DNA from: Archegozetes longisetosus
Taxonomy: Eukaryota; Arthropoda; Arachnida; Sarcoptiformes; Trhypochthoniidae
DNA length: 64,000 bases
Reading direction: 5' to 3'
NCBI GenBank assembly: GCA_018873245.2
Contig: JAEMBT020000005.1
Span: 1,128,001-1,192,000, forward strand
Shown here: in pieces, positions 1 through 12,520 of the stretch
Numbering within the stretch: the first letter of the stretch is position 1
Layout: the number at the start of each line of letters is the position of its first letter
Made by a program: the position numbers and the translations under genes
The notes under the pieces: model-generated
The model's database searches: none
What the model saw: only the letters and a program-made list of their open reading frames with translations
What the model was told of the DNA's origin: nothing

Positions 1-2765
1 ATCAATGAATTTAATCTATTCTACTAATTAGCAATTATGAGTCAAATATAGCCACAAATTAAAGCCTATTCCTGATAATGAATCACTAGCTCGAGCTGAC
101 ATGATATTAACGACATTGTACCTTTATCTCTGTATATACGAATACCAATGTTTTGTCAGTTGCGATCAAATAAAACAGTAAAAACTGAAGCTTAAATTCG
201 TTCGTTATTGTGATGAATATATTAATAACAGTACCTTAAGCGTGACAGAAATAATTGTATTATAAAATGCTTATACTGTTTATGCTTTTCTAAGTTTGCG
301 CACTCAGCTTATTTCAGTAGTGTTTAAATCTAAAAATGCATTTAACGTAAACAATCATTCATCAAACAAGTAATAATAATGAAAACCTATTCAATTTATG
401 AATGTAAGTCAATAACAACATAGTAATAGCTTAAAATAGATGCGAATTTCTTGTCAAAATTTTGCTTTTATTGATTTTACCCACAAAAATATTATTGAAA
501 CGGAAATGTTTGCACTAAATTGTCGACAGAACATTCGTTTTCTCGCGTTTGCATAAAACAGGATTCTATACCTTCTTTTTTTGTCTATAATAATTGCATT
601 ATAAATGAATCGCATGCAATGATTACACTGTGGTACAGATATCTCAATCATCTCTAATATAAAGCGAACAAACATAGACCTTATGTTTTATTACTGTGTG
701 AAGTAATCATTTTTTGTCGCATTAATTACACGTTTAAAAGCAATCTTTGGGCTCATTGATCTCGACATCTAATTGACGCATTTAGTGCGTGAAGATACTT
801 ATTGATTAGAGTTTCAGTACATCAAGACTTTGATTAATTTGATTTTGTTTTGTGCGATACGAGTTCTTAAGTAAACTCATTAATTTTGGTTGTGTATAGT
901 ATTGAAGGTTCAATGTTAGGATACCCTATCACTACAAAGTTTGAGCAGTGCATATAATTGTCTCTTTCTACTGATAATTTCAAAATAACTTAGGTGTATG
1001 CTCCAAATTGTGCAAGTAATGCAAGCTTCATGCGAACAATTGACAGCTACAACCAGTTTATCTGTCGTACGATGCAACAATTTCAATGAGAAACTCTACA
1101 TTTTATTCATATCTCGTGCACTTTCGTTTAGTAACTGATTGTATCTCTCTAGTAATAAAGATAAATAGTGTAACACCACATCTTTAGCTTGTATTGCACA
1201 TTTTTCAGGATTACTCTTAAACATATCATATCATTTTAGTTACACAGCAATAAACTAGTGGATCTTCATTTTTCTGTTTATAAATCTGGGTTTGTTTTTT
1301 GTTATTTTCTCATTAGATTATAAATCATTTTTGAGACATGAGAGTAGACAAGAACCGCAAAAGCTCACAAACAATTGAACAATTTATCAGGAGTAGTGCG
1401 ATAAGTTTATTTTTTATAAACAAGCGAATTGAAAGCGTACAGTAATTTGTATCTGTACTATTGAGTTCGTGCCTTCTCCAATTAAATGTCAAATTTTATC
1501 ATTTGGAATAAATTGATTATAAAATTTGATTTAATGACTTTTACTCAAATATTTCCTTAAAGTGTGCTTAAATCCAAAGTTGATGTATCATAAAGATTAC
1601 AGTTTTTGATACTTATTTAGAATATTTACAATATTTATCTGGTCTCCAATTGAACGGAGATATACCACTTGAGAATTGAGTTTTTGTCAGTGCAATACTC
1701 AAACTAATCATATTTTACAAGAATAATTGCAAAACAAATAAACTTTGAATAAACATTTATCTCGTCTCCCAAATATGTTTAGTTTGCAAATCGAAAAACT
1801 AATACAACTACAGAGCTTACCAATAAGTCAAACTATTTTTTAAATAATTTGAACGCCATTCAACGCAATTCAAGTTTAGGGACAAACAAATTTTCATTGC
1901 TAATATACAATAGTTACTTATTTCATTTATTAATTTAATTATTAAATTTGCTATGTTCGAGATCACAATAAAGTTTTATATAATCAATGTAGTGATAGAC
2001 AACCAGTTAATTTGAGGAATACAAGTTTGTATGAGTAGATGCCACTAAAATTGCGAACCAAAATTGAATACTTCAATTTTTGCAATATTTAGTATTGAAA
2101 CAAAAATGAGAGATGAGTCGTTAGAATTGGTCTAAATAACATTTCATATAAGGACTGAATGAAATGAACAAATTCCTATCTTCATAGTAATTGTATACTG
2201 AATTGATAATTGGGCATAGCAACGAGAAGTCATGCCTTACGCAAACATTTTTATGTTACCATAATAGCTTATGCAATATCAGTTTCAAATCTCAATTAAA
2301 CTAGACAAAGAAGTGGATCACAATTAACGATCAAACTGAACTTTGGGCACGTGACAAAGAAGGTGGCATAGCAACAGCACTTTTCTAGTAGCTACGCATC
2401 ACTTTGATGTACCAACTCTAATACTTGTTGATGCGTTTATCTTAAAGTCTAAGATAAACCAAAGTAACTTATGTTTTGCAGGTCATTCTGTCACTCATGT
2501 TCGAAAGTGGTTGCGACCGCGTCCTTCAAGTATGCTCGCGCCTCTACTCTTTTGTAGAGGTATGCACATGATTTGCAAAAGTTTATCAATACAATCAAAT
2601 TCAATTTAGATTACTCTTCAATTTTTGCAATCATTCTGTATTTGGCTTCACGTTTATTTTTTATTCTCAAGTCAAAATGCTAGCAATTATACTATGATTA
2701 AGAATATTATCAACAACAAATCAAGTCTAACATTGTTCTATTGTTTGTACGATTAGAGCAATTGT

Positions 2766-2792
2766 TTATTATTATTATTATTATTATTATTA
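2766..2792. repeat. (TTA)n microsatellite
   Basis: About nine perfect TTA units in tandem, followed by a short degenerate tail. Confidence 0.95.
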
Positions 2793-3586
2793 TCATTAAG
2801 AAGGAAGTTAGTCATCGACACAAAAACTGAACGAAAACTTGACGCGTACTTTATTGTGAATGACGTAAACTTTGAGAAGTAGTCGAATCAAGTTTTCAAT
2901 CGGTTTCTGATTGTTGTCATAAAAAAGTTAAGGCCTTTCGTTTGCCATTCAATGCTAAAGGAATTAGTCGAAAAAATGCGCTCAAACTCATTGAAACCTA
3001 ACTCGAATATCGTTGGCATTAGTAATGATTTTTATTTGTTTGTTTAAGTGTTTTATGTAAAGTTTGTTTATTGTTTGCAACACTTGTCTATGAGCTGAAA
3101 GTGACGCATAACTAACGCAATCCCAACACACTTTCATCTTATATCATATCGATGTTTATAGTGAGTTAATGTACTTTTATTTGATCATATGTACGTTCAA
3201 GTTTGTAATGAGTTTCATTTTGGTCAGTCCCTATCGTATTTAACATGGAAAAAGACAGAGTTGTCGCTAAGGGGGTAAATATGGATTGTTTTTCCTGTAT
3301 TTTTAGTCGTTCATTAGTTGTCGCAATTTTGAAATTTCAATTTCTTAACTTATGAGATGCAAGTTTAGGCAATTATAAATTGTGAAGCTTTACAGTTAAG
3401 GAAGTCACAACATTGCCACATAAGTGCCATAATTAACAACTTATCACTCATAATGTTGACTAAACTTTATATTTGTGTCACAACTAAATTCACTTAAATG
3501 CTATTGTAAACTCAATTGGCAAACAAACACTAATGTGAACAATTGTAACGTTTTTGCCTAATGGATCAATGCAAACATCATAGTTT

Positions 3587-3589
<3 letters not shown>

Positions 3590-3619
<30 letters not shown>
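3590..3619. repeat. (GA)n microsatellite
   Basis: Fifteen perfect GA dinucleotides. The apparent minus-strand frame crossing it with alternating Leu/Ser codons is an artefact of the repeat. Confidence 0.95.
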
Positions 3620-3622
<3 letters not shown>

Positions 3623-6600
3623 TGCCAATATTTCAAAACATTAAAACATGATTTGATCCAAAGTATAAACAAACACATGCCTTAAAACACTAACTTTTCC
3701 TTATTGTCAAAATAAAATTGACTTAAGATAAAAGTTAACCAAAAAGTACTTCTATCAAACAATAATAATAACAATAAAGCCAAGAATGACCCCAATTTAA
3801 GAACTGCAAAAATTGGATGTAATTTAGAAGAAGTGAATTGCAAAAGCGTAAAAAGTTTAGGAAACAAAACCAAAAGTTAAAAGTCTATCTAAAGCAATGA
3901 GTCATACATTGTTTAATTCGTACATGAATGTAGACGTAGTTATAGTAGTGGTAGTACAGTACTGATGTCATCGTGACTGGCACAGCTATTGAGCTGCTCA
4001 GCTCAGAGCATGTGCAGCAACGCCTCCTCAGACCTGTTGCTTCCAAACTCTACCGACTAAAACCAATACATTGAAGAGCTGATGCTTTTGGCAAATGTTT
4101 TGAATTAGTCGAAGAGATTGTTATGTGAAAAGTCTGTACGTCTATTGCTATTACTTATACTGCATTAACACATGTTATTAGTTGCAAATGATATAAACTG
4201 AACTCATATGCAGCACATGTTTTTCTTCATACGATCTGATACTTGAACTCATACTAACGTTAAATTTAGTAATTAAGAGGTTGTCTCTAAAAATAAACTA
4301 ACTTTTGTGGCGATTTGCCCGCTCTTCGAGATAATCACAAACTTTACTTCTCTGTTATCATCATTTGAAAAAGTATTGACGAGTTTTCAAATCTAATTTT
4401 TATAAGAACTTCGAGCAAGAAACAAATACTAACTTTTGGCTCAAATTAGTTTGAAATAACAGTTAATTAAAAAGTTGGCCATTTTTCGATTGTAAAATTT
4501 AGAGATTTCGGTAAGTTTTGAAAACTTTTAGTACTAAAGGTTTGATAAAAGTTTTGTATAAATATAGTATATGTTAGTAAATGATTTATTCAATTTGTGA
4601 CTCATTATTAACTCTGTCGTTGAAATAGTTAAAGATTATGATCATTTGTACTGACCGTACTTTGTATTAGTACATAAGTGATGATAAAGACAATTTAAAT
4701 AGATATCTGCCTATTATTAATAATGGTAAAAGTTGTGATAATCTAATCATTCTAAGGATTGTTAGTATGTTATATTTGTATAAAGATAAGATAAACTGTA
4801 AGACCGAAACAATTGTTCGAATTGAATGCGATTTTGAAAAAGTTGTCTTATCGCGACGCAATAATTAGTAAGAATCTGAGTAACATCTAAGTTTTCACCA
4901 TAATGTCAAAATAATTGTGATGATCTTGAAAATGATTTATTGTTTAAATGCAATATCGCTTCAATTTGATTTTTGCAATTGAAAAGAGCAATACTCTGTA
5001 TTCTGTTCCTAAGCTACCAATTGATGCGATACTAACGAGTCCGTCATTATATGAGTCAGACTCTAAACCACCAGTTTCTTAACTATAGAATAAGAGATAA
5101 TCACTTTGAGCTTGAGCTTAAGAGTAGATTTTCGGATCAATTTGAGATGACTTAAAAGACTTAGTTCTCTCAAATAGTGTGGATATCTTAACTGAAAGAT
5201 AAGCGCTGCACGTGATAACTAATGATCACATGTTTAAAAGTGGCGTAAATTTCGTACTTCACTACTGTAACACTTTTTAAAGCTAAGGATTTTGTTGTTT
5301 TGAACCGGTTTTCTTACGTTATAGAAATTCCTATTAGTCACTGAAATTCATTGTCAATGTTTATAATTGCGATATATGAATGAATCATTAGAGGGTTGTC
5401 TCTCTCTTACTAATATCTGTCGGTTTTTTCTGTTTCGCTTCACTGAAAATTGTACTCCAACTTGAAAGGGACACAAAAGTTGAGGGAACTGCTAGTAATT
5501 TGATGGAAGTGCTAATTAGAGAACCATCTATTCAGCCCGTGTTACATAAATAATGATCTCTGTTCTCTTTTTCTCCTATTATGTTAGAAACTAAGGTAAC
5601 TTCTCTCATATTTTTTATTGAGTTTTGTGCCTTGAAAAAAGTTGCTCTCATTCATTCGTATATCACACCCACAGTTTCGATCTGACTAATGATCGCGGGA
5701 CCCAAAGTGATAGATAAGTCTTTAGGGACTATTATAATGCTATAGCTTCAATATTACAAGTTATGGGCTCTGCTCACCAAAAAATTAAATTGAAGAGTTG
5801 GGGAGTCATGAGGATGATCGTTTGAGAGATACTTTGCCGTATAAATGGAGAATCGTGTTATCTATTATCTAATGTATTAGTGTTAGACTAAAACTAGTAG
5901 CATCACTAAAATGTGTTGTCAATTATAGTTAGTGTTATTACTCTTTTATTAGTTAGAAAATGCAAGTGTAGTGTATTGACAGTAGTTCAGTACTTCAAAC
6001 TCAGACGTGTATGTGCATTGGTTGCTGAACGCACTTCTGTCATATTTCGATGATTGCCACTGAATAACGTAATTTAAAAACGTAATTTTTAACGTGAGTA
6101 AGCTGTAATTTATTTTTACTCATCCTATTTTTTAGTCATCCTCAGTAAATATTCATGTGTTCGAATGATAAATGGGATGAAGATATGCTCTTTGTATTGA
6201 AGTTATGAGTCGGGGAACTGATAAACTCCGAAGAGAGTATTGGTATTCTACTAATGCGTGTTGAGTACAAAGAGATGATCGTTTATAATGATAGCTATTG
6301 CAGCATATTTGCGCATTATGTCTATTTATAACTCAGTTCATATCTCAATTTAGTTGTCTAACAGAATGAGTCCAAATGAAGCCAAAGTTTTAGATAAACT
6401 AACAAACTTAATGGGACTTTTGATCCGATTTAGCTATATGTGGCAATCAACTAACAGAAAGTGGTTTATTCGCTTCAACTTTCCGAAAGACAGCTTTTGT
6501 CGTGTCGTCACTTTAGAAAGTCTATTTTAAGAAACATGATTTAATTGGGAAAATGTGCATAAAAATGCATAATAAGTTTGTTTAGTTTATTAATAGGTCT

Positions 6601-6790
6601 TTATTCGAGCATTTACTATATGTGTCAATTTTAAAAATATCTAACTTTCAACACTTGAAAGCCTACTCAGAAAAAATATCATTTTTACTCAAACTAATTT
6701 TAAACTAATCAAATGATTTATTTATATTTGACAGAAAATTGGCGTAACTCTCACACTAACTCTTCTGAACATTGTTTGAGAGCTGCCACT

Positions 6791-9700
6791 ATGCGAGCTA
6801 TGGTTGATGTAGAAGTGGATGACTCCAAATTAACGTCCAATAAATCAGAGATCGACAAACTGTGGTCCACTACCCAAAAGGGTTCAGTCAAAAGATCAAA
6901 GAGAGTGAGTCTAATAACATATTTATTGTTTAATTGAATGAAATTATAGTTTATTGAACGAATATATTTTAACTGAATTAAGAAAGTATGCTCATCAAAT
7001 CTTGTTTTTTGCACTAATTTAGAAAATGGTTGTCTGCGAAAAGCTTTTAATAATAAAAGTCGGTCGCGATCTGAAAAAGTTTGACGACCAACCCTTGAAT
7101 AAGTCATTATCGAGTCCGACGAGCGAGTGGTTGGATGATTCGAGTAATATGACTCAAGAGAATAACAGTAATAATTCTAAATTACCGGCCACTGCAATCC
7201 TTCCGTTTCTATTTCTTGGTAACGAAAGCGACGCTGATCTCAAACGACTAGAAGAATTAGACATAACTTATGTACTGAATGTAACCTCACAATTACCCGA
7301 TTGTTGTGAAAAGGCTGGCATCAGATATAAGAGGCTGCCGGCTGCCGATAGTTATCATCAAAATTTAAAGCAATATTTCGAAGAAGCCTTTGATTTCATT
7401 GGTAAGCATTTCCAATATAATGACATTAGTCCCCAATCTTATTAGATTGTAACTCATGAGTCAACTATATTGCCATTGCCTTGACATGATATTTTGTTTC
7501 TTTGGTTTCTTCTCGTAATCTCGTCTTTTAATGTTTTCTCTTGTGTTTATTGAATGCTTAATAATGAATACCTTATGTTTATTAAGATTGATTGGGGCCA
7601 CAAACAGAGTAAATGCTGTCTCACTTGTGGTTTTGTTCTTGATCTCATTTATCGAGATCAGCATAAGTCTGTAGTATTTGAGTGCTTGCCCTTCATTTCC
7701 AGTGGTTTTAATCTGACAGCAAAAAACTTGAAACAAAATTTTTGATTTCAACTCAAAAAAATAAGGAAATTTCGATGAATTTGCTCAATTGTTTGAAAAG
7801 AATTTGATCTTAAATTAGCAATTTAATTAAGAATTGAAATTTAACCAAAAAGTAAAAATAGAAAGAGATTGGAGATTTAGTGTCTGTGATAGTTTGTAAG
7901 CTGTATAGTTTTGCCTTAAATTTTTGCTAAACAAATATTTGGTTCGTGTCTAACTTAACATTAGTTAGTCATCATTTCTACCATATTGACATATTCTGCA
8001 TTTGGGCTAATAATGACGTGTCCATATCGGTGTTCTCGCTATCCTATTGTTATTATTACCGAAATCTGCTAATATTGTATTACAAAGGCATGAGTGCGAC
8101 CACAATCAAAGTGTATGAGTAATCAGAGCGGGAATGGGATCGCGCTATGAATAAGTGAATAAGCGCTGGTCAGGTAACTAAACTATAGTACAGCTGCCTA
8201 TGCCTGCAACGGACGATGCAATGATCGCGGATAGTGGCACGTGTATTGATGGCGTAACTCTAATAGTAGGCACCCTTCACCCCAAACCCAACGCAGTTCT
8301 TAGAGGGCTATGAATTTGGAGAGTGAGAGTGCTCGCAATCGTACCGATTATCATGAAGTTCCCAATGAGTCTGTGAATGCTTTATGCTCGCAGCACTATT
8401 ATCTGATAGCAGAACCAGGACCTAAACTTAGTTGTAAATGAGTTGGAGGATAGGATCAATAATGAATTGGACAATTGAAATTAGTTGCCGATCGAATGCG
8501 TCATCGTTTAACAATTAGATGTCCGCCCATAAATCCACTTTTACAATAGTTATTACGTTACGGCAATGTCCGCCTCATAATAGCCAATACAATGAGATGT
8601 GGTTTTAGTTTATATTTTGCTTTTCTAACACTATTTCGTAGTAATTGAATCGTAGCCTTACTAACAGTTAGTCTGTAAAGAACTAAATAACTGTGAACTA
8701 AAGCAAAAGTAGTTTACATTTCAATTTGAAGCATAAAAATATGCATGAATTCAATTTTGAGAATTAGCTTTATTTTTTGCTCATCAATTCGTTTGAATTC
8801 CTTTATTCATATACTCAGGAAAGTGATTGCAGTGTTTAGATAAAGGGATGCATCGCTTGCCTCTCGTTCAGTACTAAGTAATGAATAACAACCTTTAGCC
8901 TGAAATACGTTAGAACTTAGAGCTATCAGGAAAAAAATGATTCATCACTAATAAGCCAATGGTTTGTTTTAACCTTCACATTGCGCAATGTTTCAAACAA
9001 TCTGACGACATCCAAGTTCAATTTGGACCTAAATCTCATTTGGATATTCAATCGTAACTTGTCCCATGCTTTCTAGCCTTGAAAAGCGTAATAATCATTA
9101 GGAAAAACTTTCATCTCTTAACAGTCCTCTCAAAGTACTCAAAGTACTCAATGTATTGAATGTATTGAACTGATTGAAGGAATGAACGGAAACTTTGCCG
9201 CACTTTTCTCATGTTTTAATCATGAGTAATATTTTGTGTGCGAGAAAAAAATGTAAATATTTTCTTGTGAGTCTAATAATATAATCGTGTATTATTAGTG
9301 TTCGCCCTTATTTGGTGTGTAGTTATTTAAAGAACTACTTTTTTGTGTTGAAGTCATATAACGATATAATCTGTTGAGAAGATGCGTCTCTTTTCGTACC
9401 CGTACCCGTAGAGCTCTTTGAACTTGAGTTTGTAGTGAGTCATAGAGAAAAGTATTTTTATTTATACTTTCGTTGTTTAAGTTTTTGACCCAAATCCAAA
9501 ACTTCATTCTTGACATTCAAACTAAAATTGTATTTCTCTTTACAATAGTTCTTATTTAAGGGCAACGAGTTTACGCCCCAATTAATTAGACAAATGATTT
9601 AATTACTTTATTTGTGTGTTAAGCATAAGAGTCGATAGCAATGAGTTATTTGTTGATTTGGGTTGTTTTGCAAAAGTTTTAGTATTGGTCTGAACTGATC

Positions 9701-11759
9701 CACTGAAAACTTAACTGAAACAGCCACTATATCTTGGAACATTCATAATTGATAGGTTTCATTTGAAATACTAGTCTATTTCAATGCGTGTTTAGTTAAT
9801 CAAATGTTTGGTTAAGAGTGAGACTCACGGAGAAGGAAAATAGTTTTGCAAAACCAAAGGAAGTTTGCATAAACGATAAGATTTTTCTCACAACTACGAC
9901 CGGCAGTGCAGTCAGTTATGGTTTCAATCAATAGTAAACCCATTTTAAACTTTAACGTAAGTCTAAGAGGAAGTCGTGCGAGTTTTGTTGTCCGCGCTAT
10001 TGATTTTTTGCTTTGATTTTTGTCCAAATGCAATCTCTTTTTAGCAGTGGTATGACTTGAATGCACTTTACTTTTGTGGCTGGTTTGCGCTGTGGTTTGA
10101 GCCGTATCTCCCCTGTTCTCTTCTCCAACACATTGATCTAACTGATCGCTGTTCTCATTCAAATATCTACTATAATGCATTTGATAGCACCTGGAATGAG
10201 TCATACCTGATGCCTAACACAGTCAATATATGACATATTTGGCGACCTTTTAGTCAAACACACGTTATGTTTGTATTTTATTCGTTCACAAGTTTTATTT
10301 ACATTTATGCGCATTATATTATTATCGACTAAATTAGTTATCCAGCTAATATCCTGCACACATTATTCAGCTATATTTATCATTAGAAGCACGAGTGCTA
10401 TATTAATATACCACGCAATATGACAAACTTTTTCCTCATTTTTGTTAATTTGCAAAACTGCTGAGCAGAAGTTTTTCTATACTATCTGCAAGTGTCGTAC
10501 TTGTTTCGGCTATAATTGCTCAATAATTCAAATATTGAAGTCGAAGCAACCTTTCAACAATGATAAATCGTTGAAGGACAGACAAAAGAACGTAAACAGT
10601 TATATTTATTTTGTCTAATCTTCTATGCCAAAAAACAAGTTCAATTAACATATTCTGCAAAGTTTATAGCGTTAGTTTCACTATAGTTCGGTATGTGTTG
10701 GTATGCATTTCTCTGGCTTAAGTTGATTCAATTGATTGTATTTATGAAATGCGGCACTTGTTCTTTTAACTGGTAGCATATAAAAGTACTGATTCATATG
10801 TGTAGCGATTGCATTGATCAAAATGAGATTTTAGTGCGAGCTGACAGCGCTTAATATACAATAGGGCTTCTCCTTTGCTTCGATTCAATTTGAAGGCTAG
10901 GCTCAAGTTGTATTTGAGTATGAGTTTGGTGACAGCTGCTTATGATTACAAAATGAGTAAGCTTTTAGTTTCCTGTCAATATAACAGTAAACCAGAGCAA
11001 TTGATTTCATTTTTTGTGCATCACAGCTAAACTGCTCGACTGGTCTCGTAGTAACTTTACGCTAGTTGAGTTACTCGATTAAATCACAAGAAAGTGGTGC
11101 ATTCCTCAACAGTTGTTCGGGCAATAAATTTGCTGAACAGATTATGTGTACGCAAATATGAAATACTATTATGAAAATGGCAAATCTCTAATGCTCTTTA
11201 CTATTTATACGACACTTAAGTAAAGCCGTTCAATAAAAAGTAATGCTCCAGTTATGCGTTAGGCAATCACTAGATAATGGTTTTACGGCTAATTTGAAAG
11301 ATCTGTTTAGTATTGAGTGTTATATTGATTGCTAGAGCCACGTTCAACTCATAAGTTAGATTTGATAAGATTGTCTGTTGAAATATTTGCAGTATTTCAC
11401 TTATATTGACAATTAATTTAATATGTGTTTTATTGTATCGTACAGATGAAGCGCGACAGAAGGGCTGCAACGTATTAGTTCACTGTCAGGCAGGAATTTC
11501 TCGGTCTGCAACTATAACCATAGCATATCTGATGCGCCACTCACTCATGACACTCGTCGACGCCTATAAACTGGTCAAAAGTAAGCGCCCAATTATTTCA
11601 CCAAATCTCAACTTCATGGGTCAATTGGTCGAGTTGGAACAAATGCTTAAATGCCAAAAAAATTGTCATAAATTGTCGGTCAATGACAATGAGGTCGGTC
11701 TCAATTGTGATTCGGGCTCTGAAAGTATGACTTCATCGCCAACCATACTATCACTTTGA
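6791..11759 (+). CDS. DUSP10: dual-specificity MAP kinase phosphatase, DUSP10/MKP-5 (puckered-like)
   Basis: Predicted exons are 6735-6904 (coding from about 6791), 7023-7401 and 11446-11759; donors are GTGAGT and GTAAGC, and phases agree at both junctions. From the ATG at 6791 the product is about 268 residues. The catalytic domain begins with [13 protein letters not shown] and includes the substrate-side [17 protein letters not shown], the active-site loop [11 protein letters not shown] (the HCX5R signature with the nucleophilic Cys) and [15 protein letters not shown]. The last of these is characteristic of DUSP10 rather than DUSP8/16. Family members dephosphorylate Thr and Tyr in the activation loops of JNK and p38. 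The N-terminal rhodanese/KIM docking module of vertebrate DUSP10 is not visible, so the gene is either short (like insect puckered) or has further 5' exons upstream. The 4,044 bp intron splits the domain just before the active-site loop. The start is uncertain; an acceptor-like TTTGACAG precedes position 6735. Confidence 0.9.
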
Positions 11760-11844
11760 GTATAAGAAGCATTGGAACCATCTGAAAAGACAATTGTCTG
11801 TTGTGCCTTCTTGTATAAATCAATTCATCTCATCATTTCATTTG

Positions 11845-11850
11845 AATAAA
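11845..11850 (+). terminator. polyadenylation signal AATAAA of the phosphatase gene
   Basis: Canonical AATAAA 86 bases after the phosphatase stop codon, followed by a T-rich stretch. This suggests a short 3' UTR. Confidence 0.55.
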
Positions 11851-12462
11851 TCATTGTTTTTGCCCTCAATTTTTTAAAACTTAACCAAACTTTTGAACGT
11901 TTTTTTCGACCATTACTTCCTCATTAGTTGCTCGGATGTCATTTAAGTTTAAGAGACGATCATTTCAATTATTATTATTGTCATTACGATTATTGATGAT
12001 TTTAGTGTTAGCGTAGCAAAGCTTCAAATCGATATAATGTGATTACTAGTCACAGTCAATTTGTATTTATCTATTAATTGCTTTGAGATATGGAATAATT
12101 TGATCGCAACAACTATTGATGTGCCACAATCTAATTGTAAATTAAGTCATATAAATGAAGATATTAAAGACAAATTTGTAATTTATTCTCAATTTTGTAT
12201 TTATTTCGTTTTGTTTAGTACTAATTGATTGTAAGTTTTGAAGCCTAGGCTTGTGTTGGCGCACAATTTTCATAAATATTGAACACTTCAATAGAAAACT
12301 AGTTATCAGTAGAACATTGAAGTGCCGAACAATTCACTTATTCAAACCCAAATATACAAATAAGTGAAACAATGCAATTGCAATGGTTAACAATAATTTG
12401 ATTTCGAGTTTCACTTCAAACCTTCATGAAAAGCATTCACACGTAAGAGTTGCAAAATAGAA

Positions 12463-12520
12463 GCCTCTATTGAGGTTCGAACTCATAGCCATCACACCAT
12501 CACAGCCACCATAGAGAGGC
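12463..12520 (-). other. truncated tRNA-like sequence with B-box
   Basis: Read on the minus strand, the 58 bases start GCCTCT and end AGAGGC, a six-pair acceptor-like stem. Near the 3' side lies GAGTTCGAACCTC, which has the T-loop TTCGAAC and resembles an RNA polymerase III B-box. The stretch is about 15 bases too short for a full cloverleaf, and no convincing D arm or anticodon stem fits. It is best read as a tRNA pseudogene or a tRNA-derived repeat end, not a working tRNA. Confidence 0.35.

Larger units (their letters stand above)
1..6734. other. gene-poor 5' flank of the phosphatase gene
   Basis: No open frame here resembles a known protein. The longest frames are 60-75 codons with AT-driven composition. 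The stretch holds a TTA microsatellite near 2.77 kb, a GA microsatellite near 3.6 kb and a small GC-richer patch at about 3.95-4.08 kb. Upstream exons or the promoter of the phosphatase gene may lie here, since its first visible exon starts behind an acceptor-like sequence, but I cannot place them. Confidence 0.6.

Noticed and set aside
6751-7107. 118-codon minus-strand frame
   Set aside because: Antisense shadow of the phosphatase exons.
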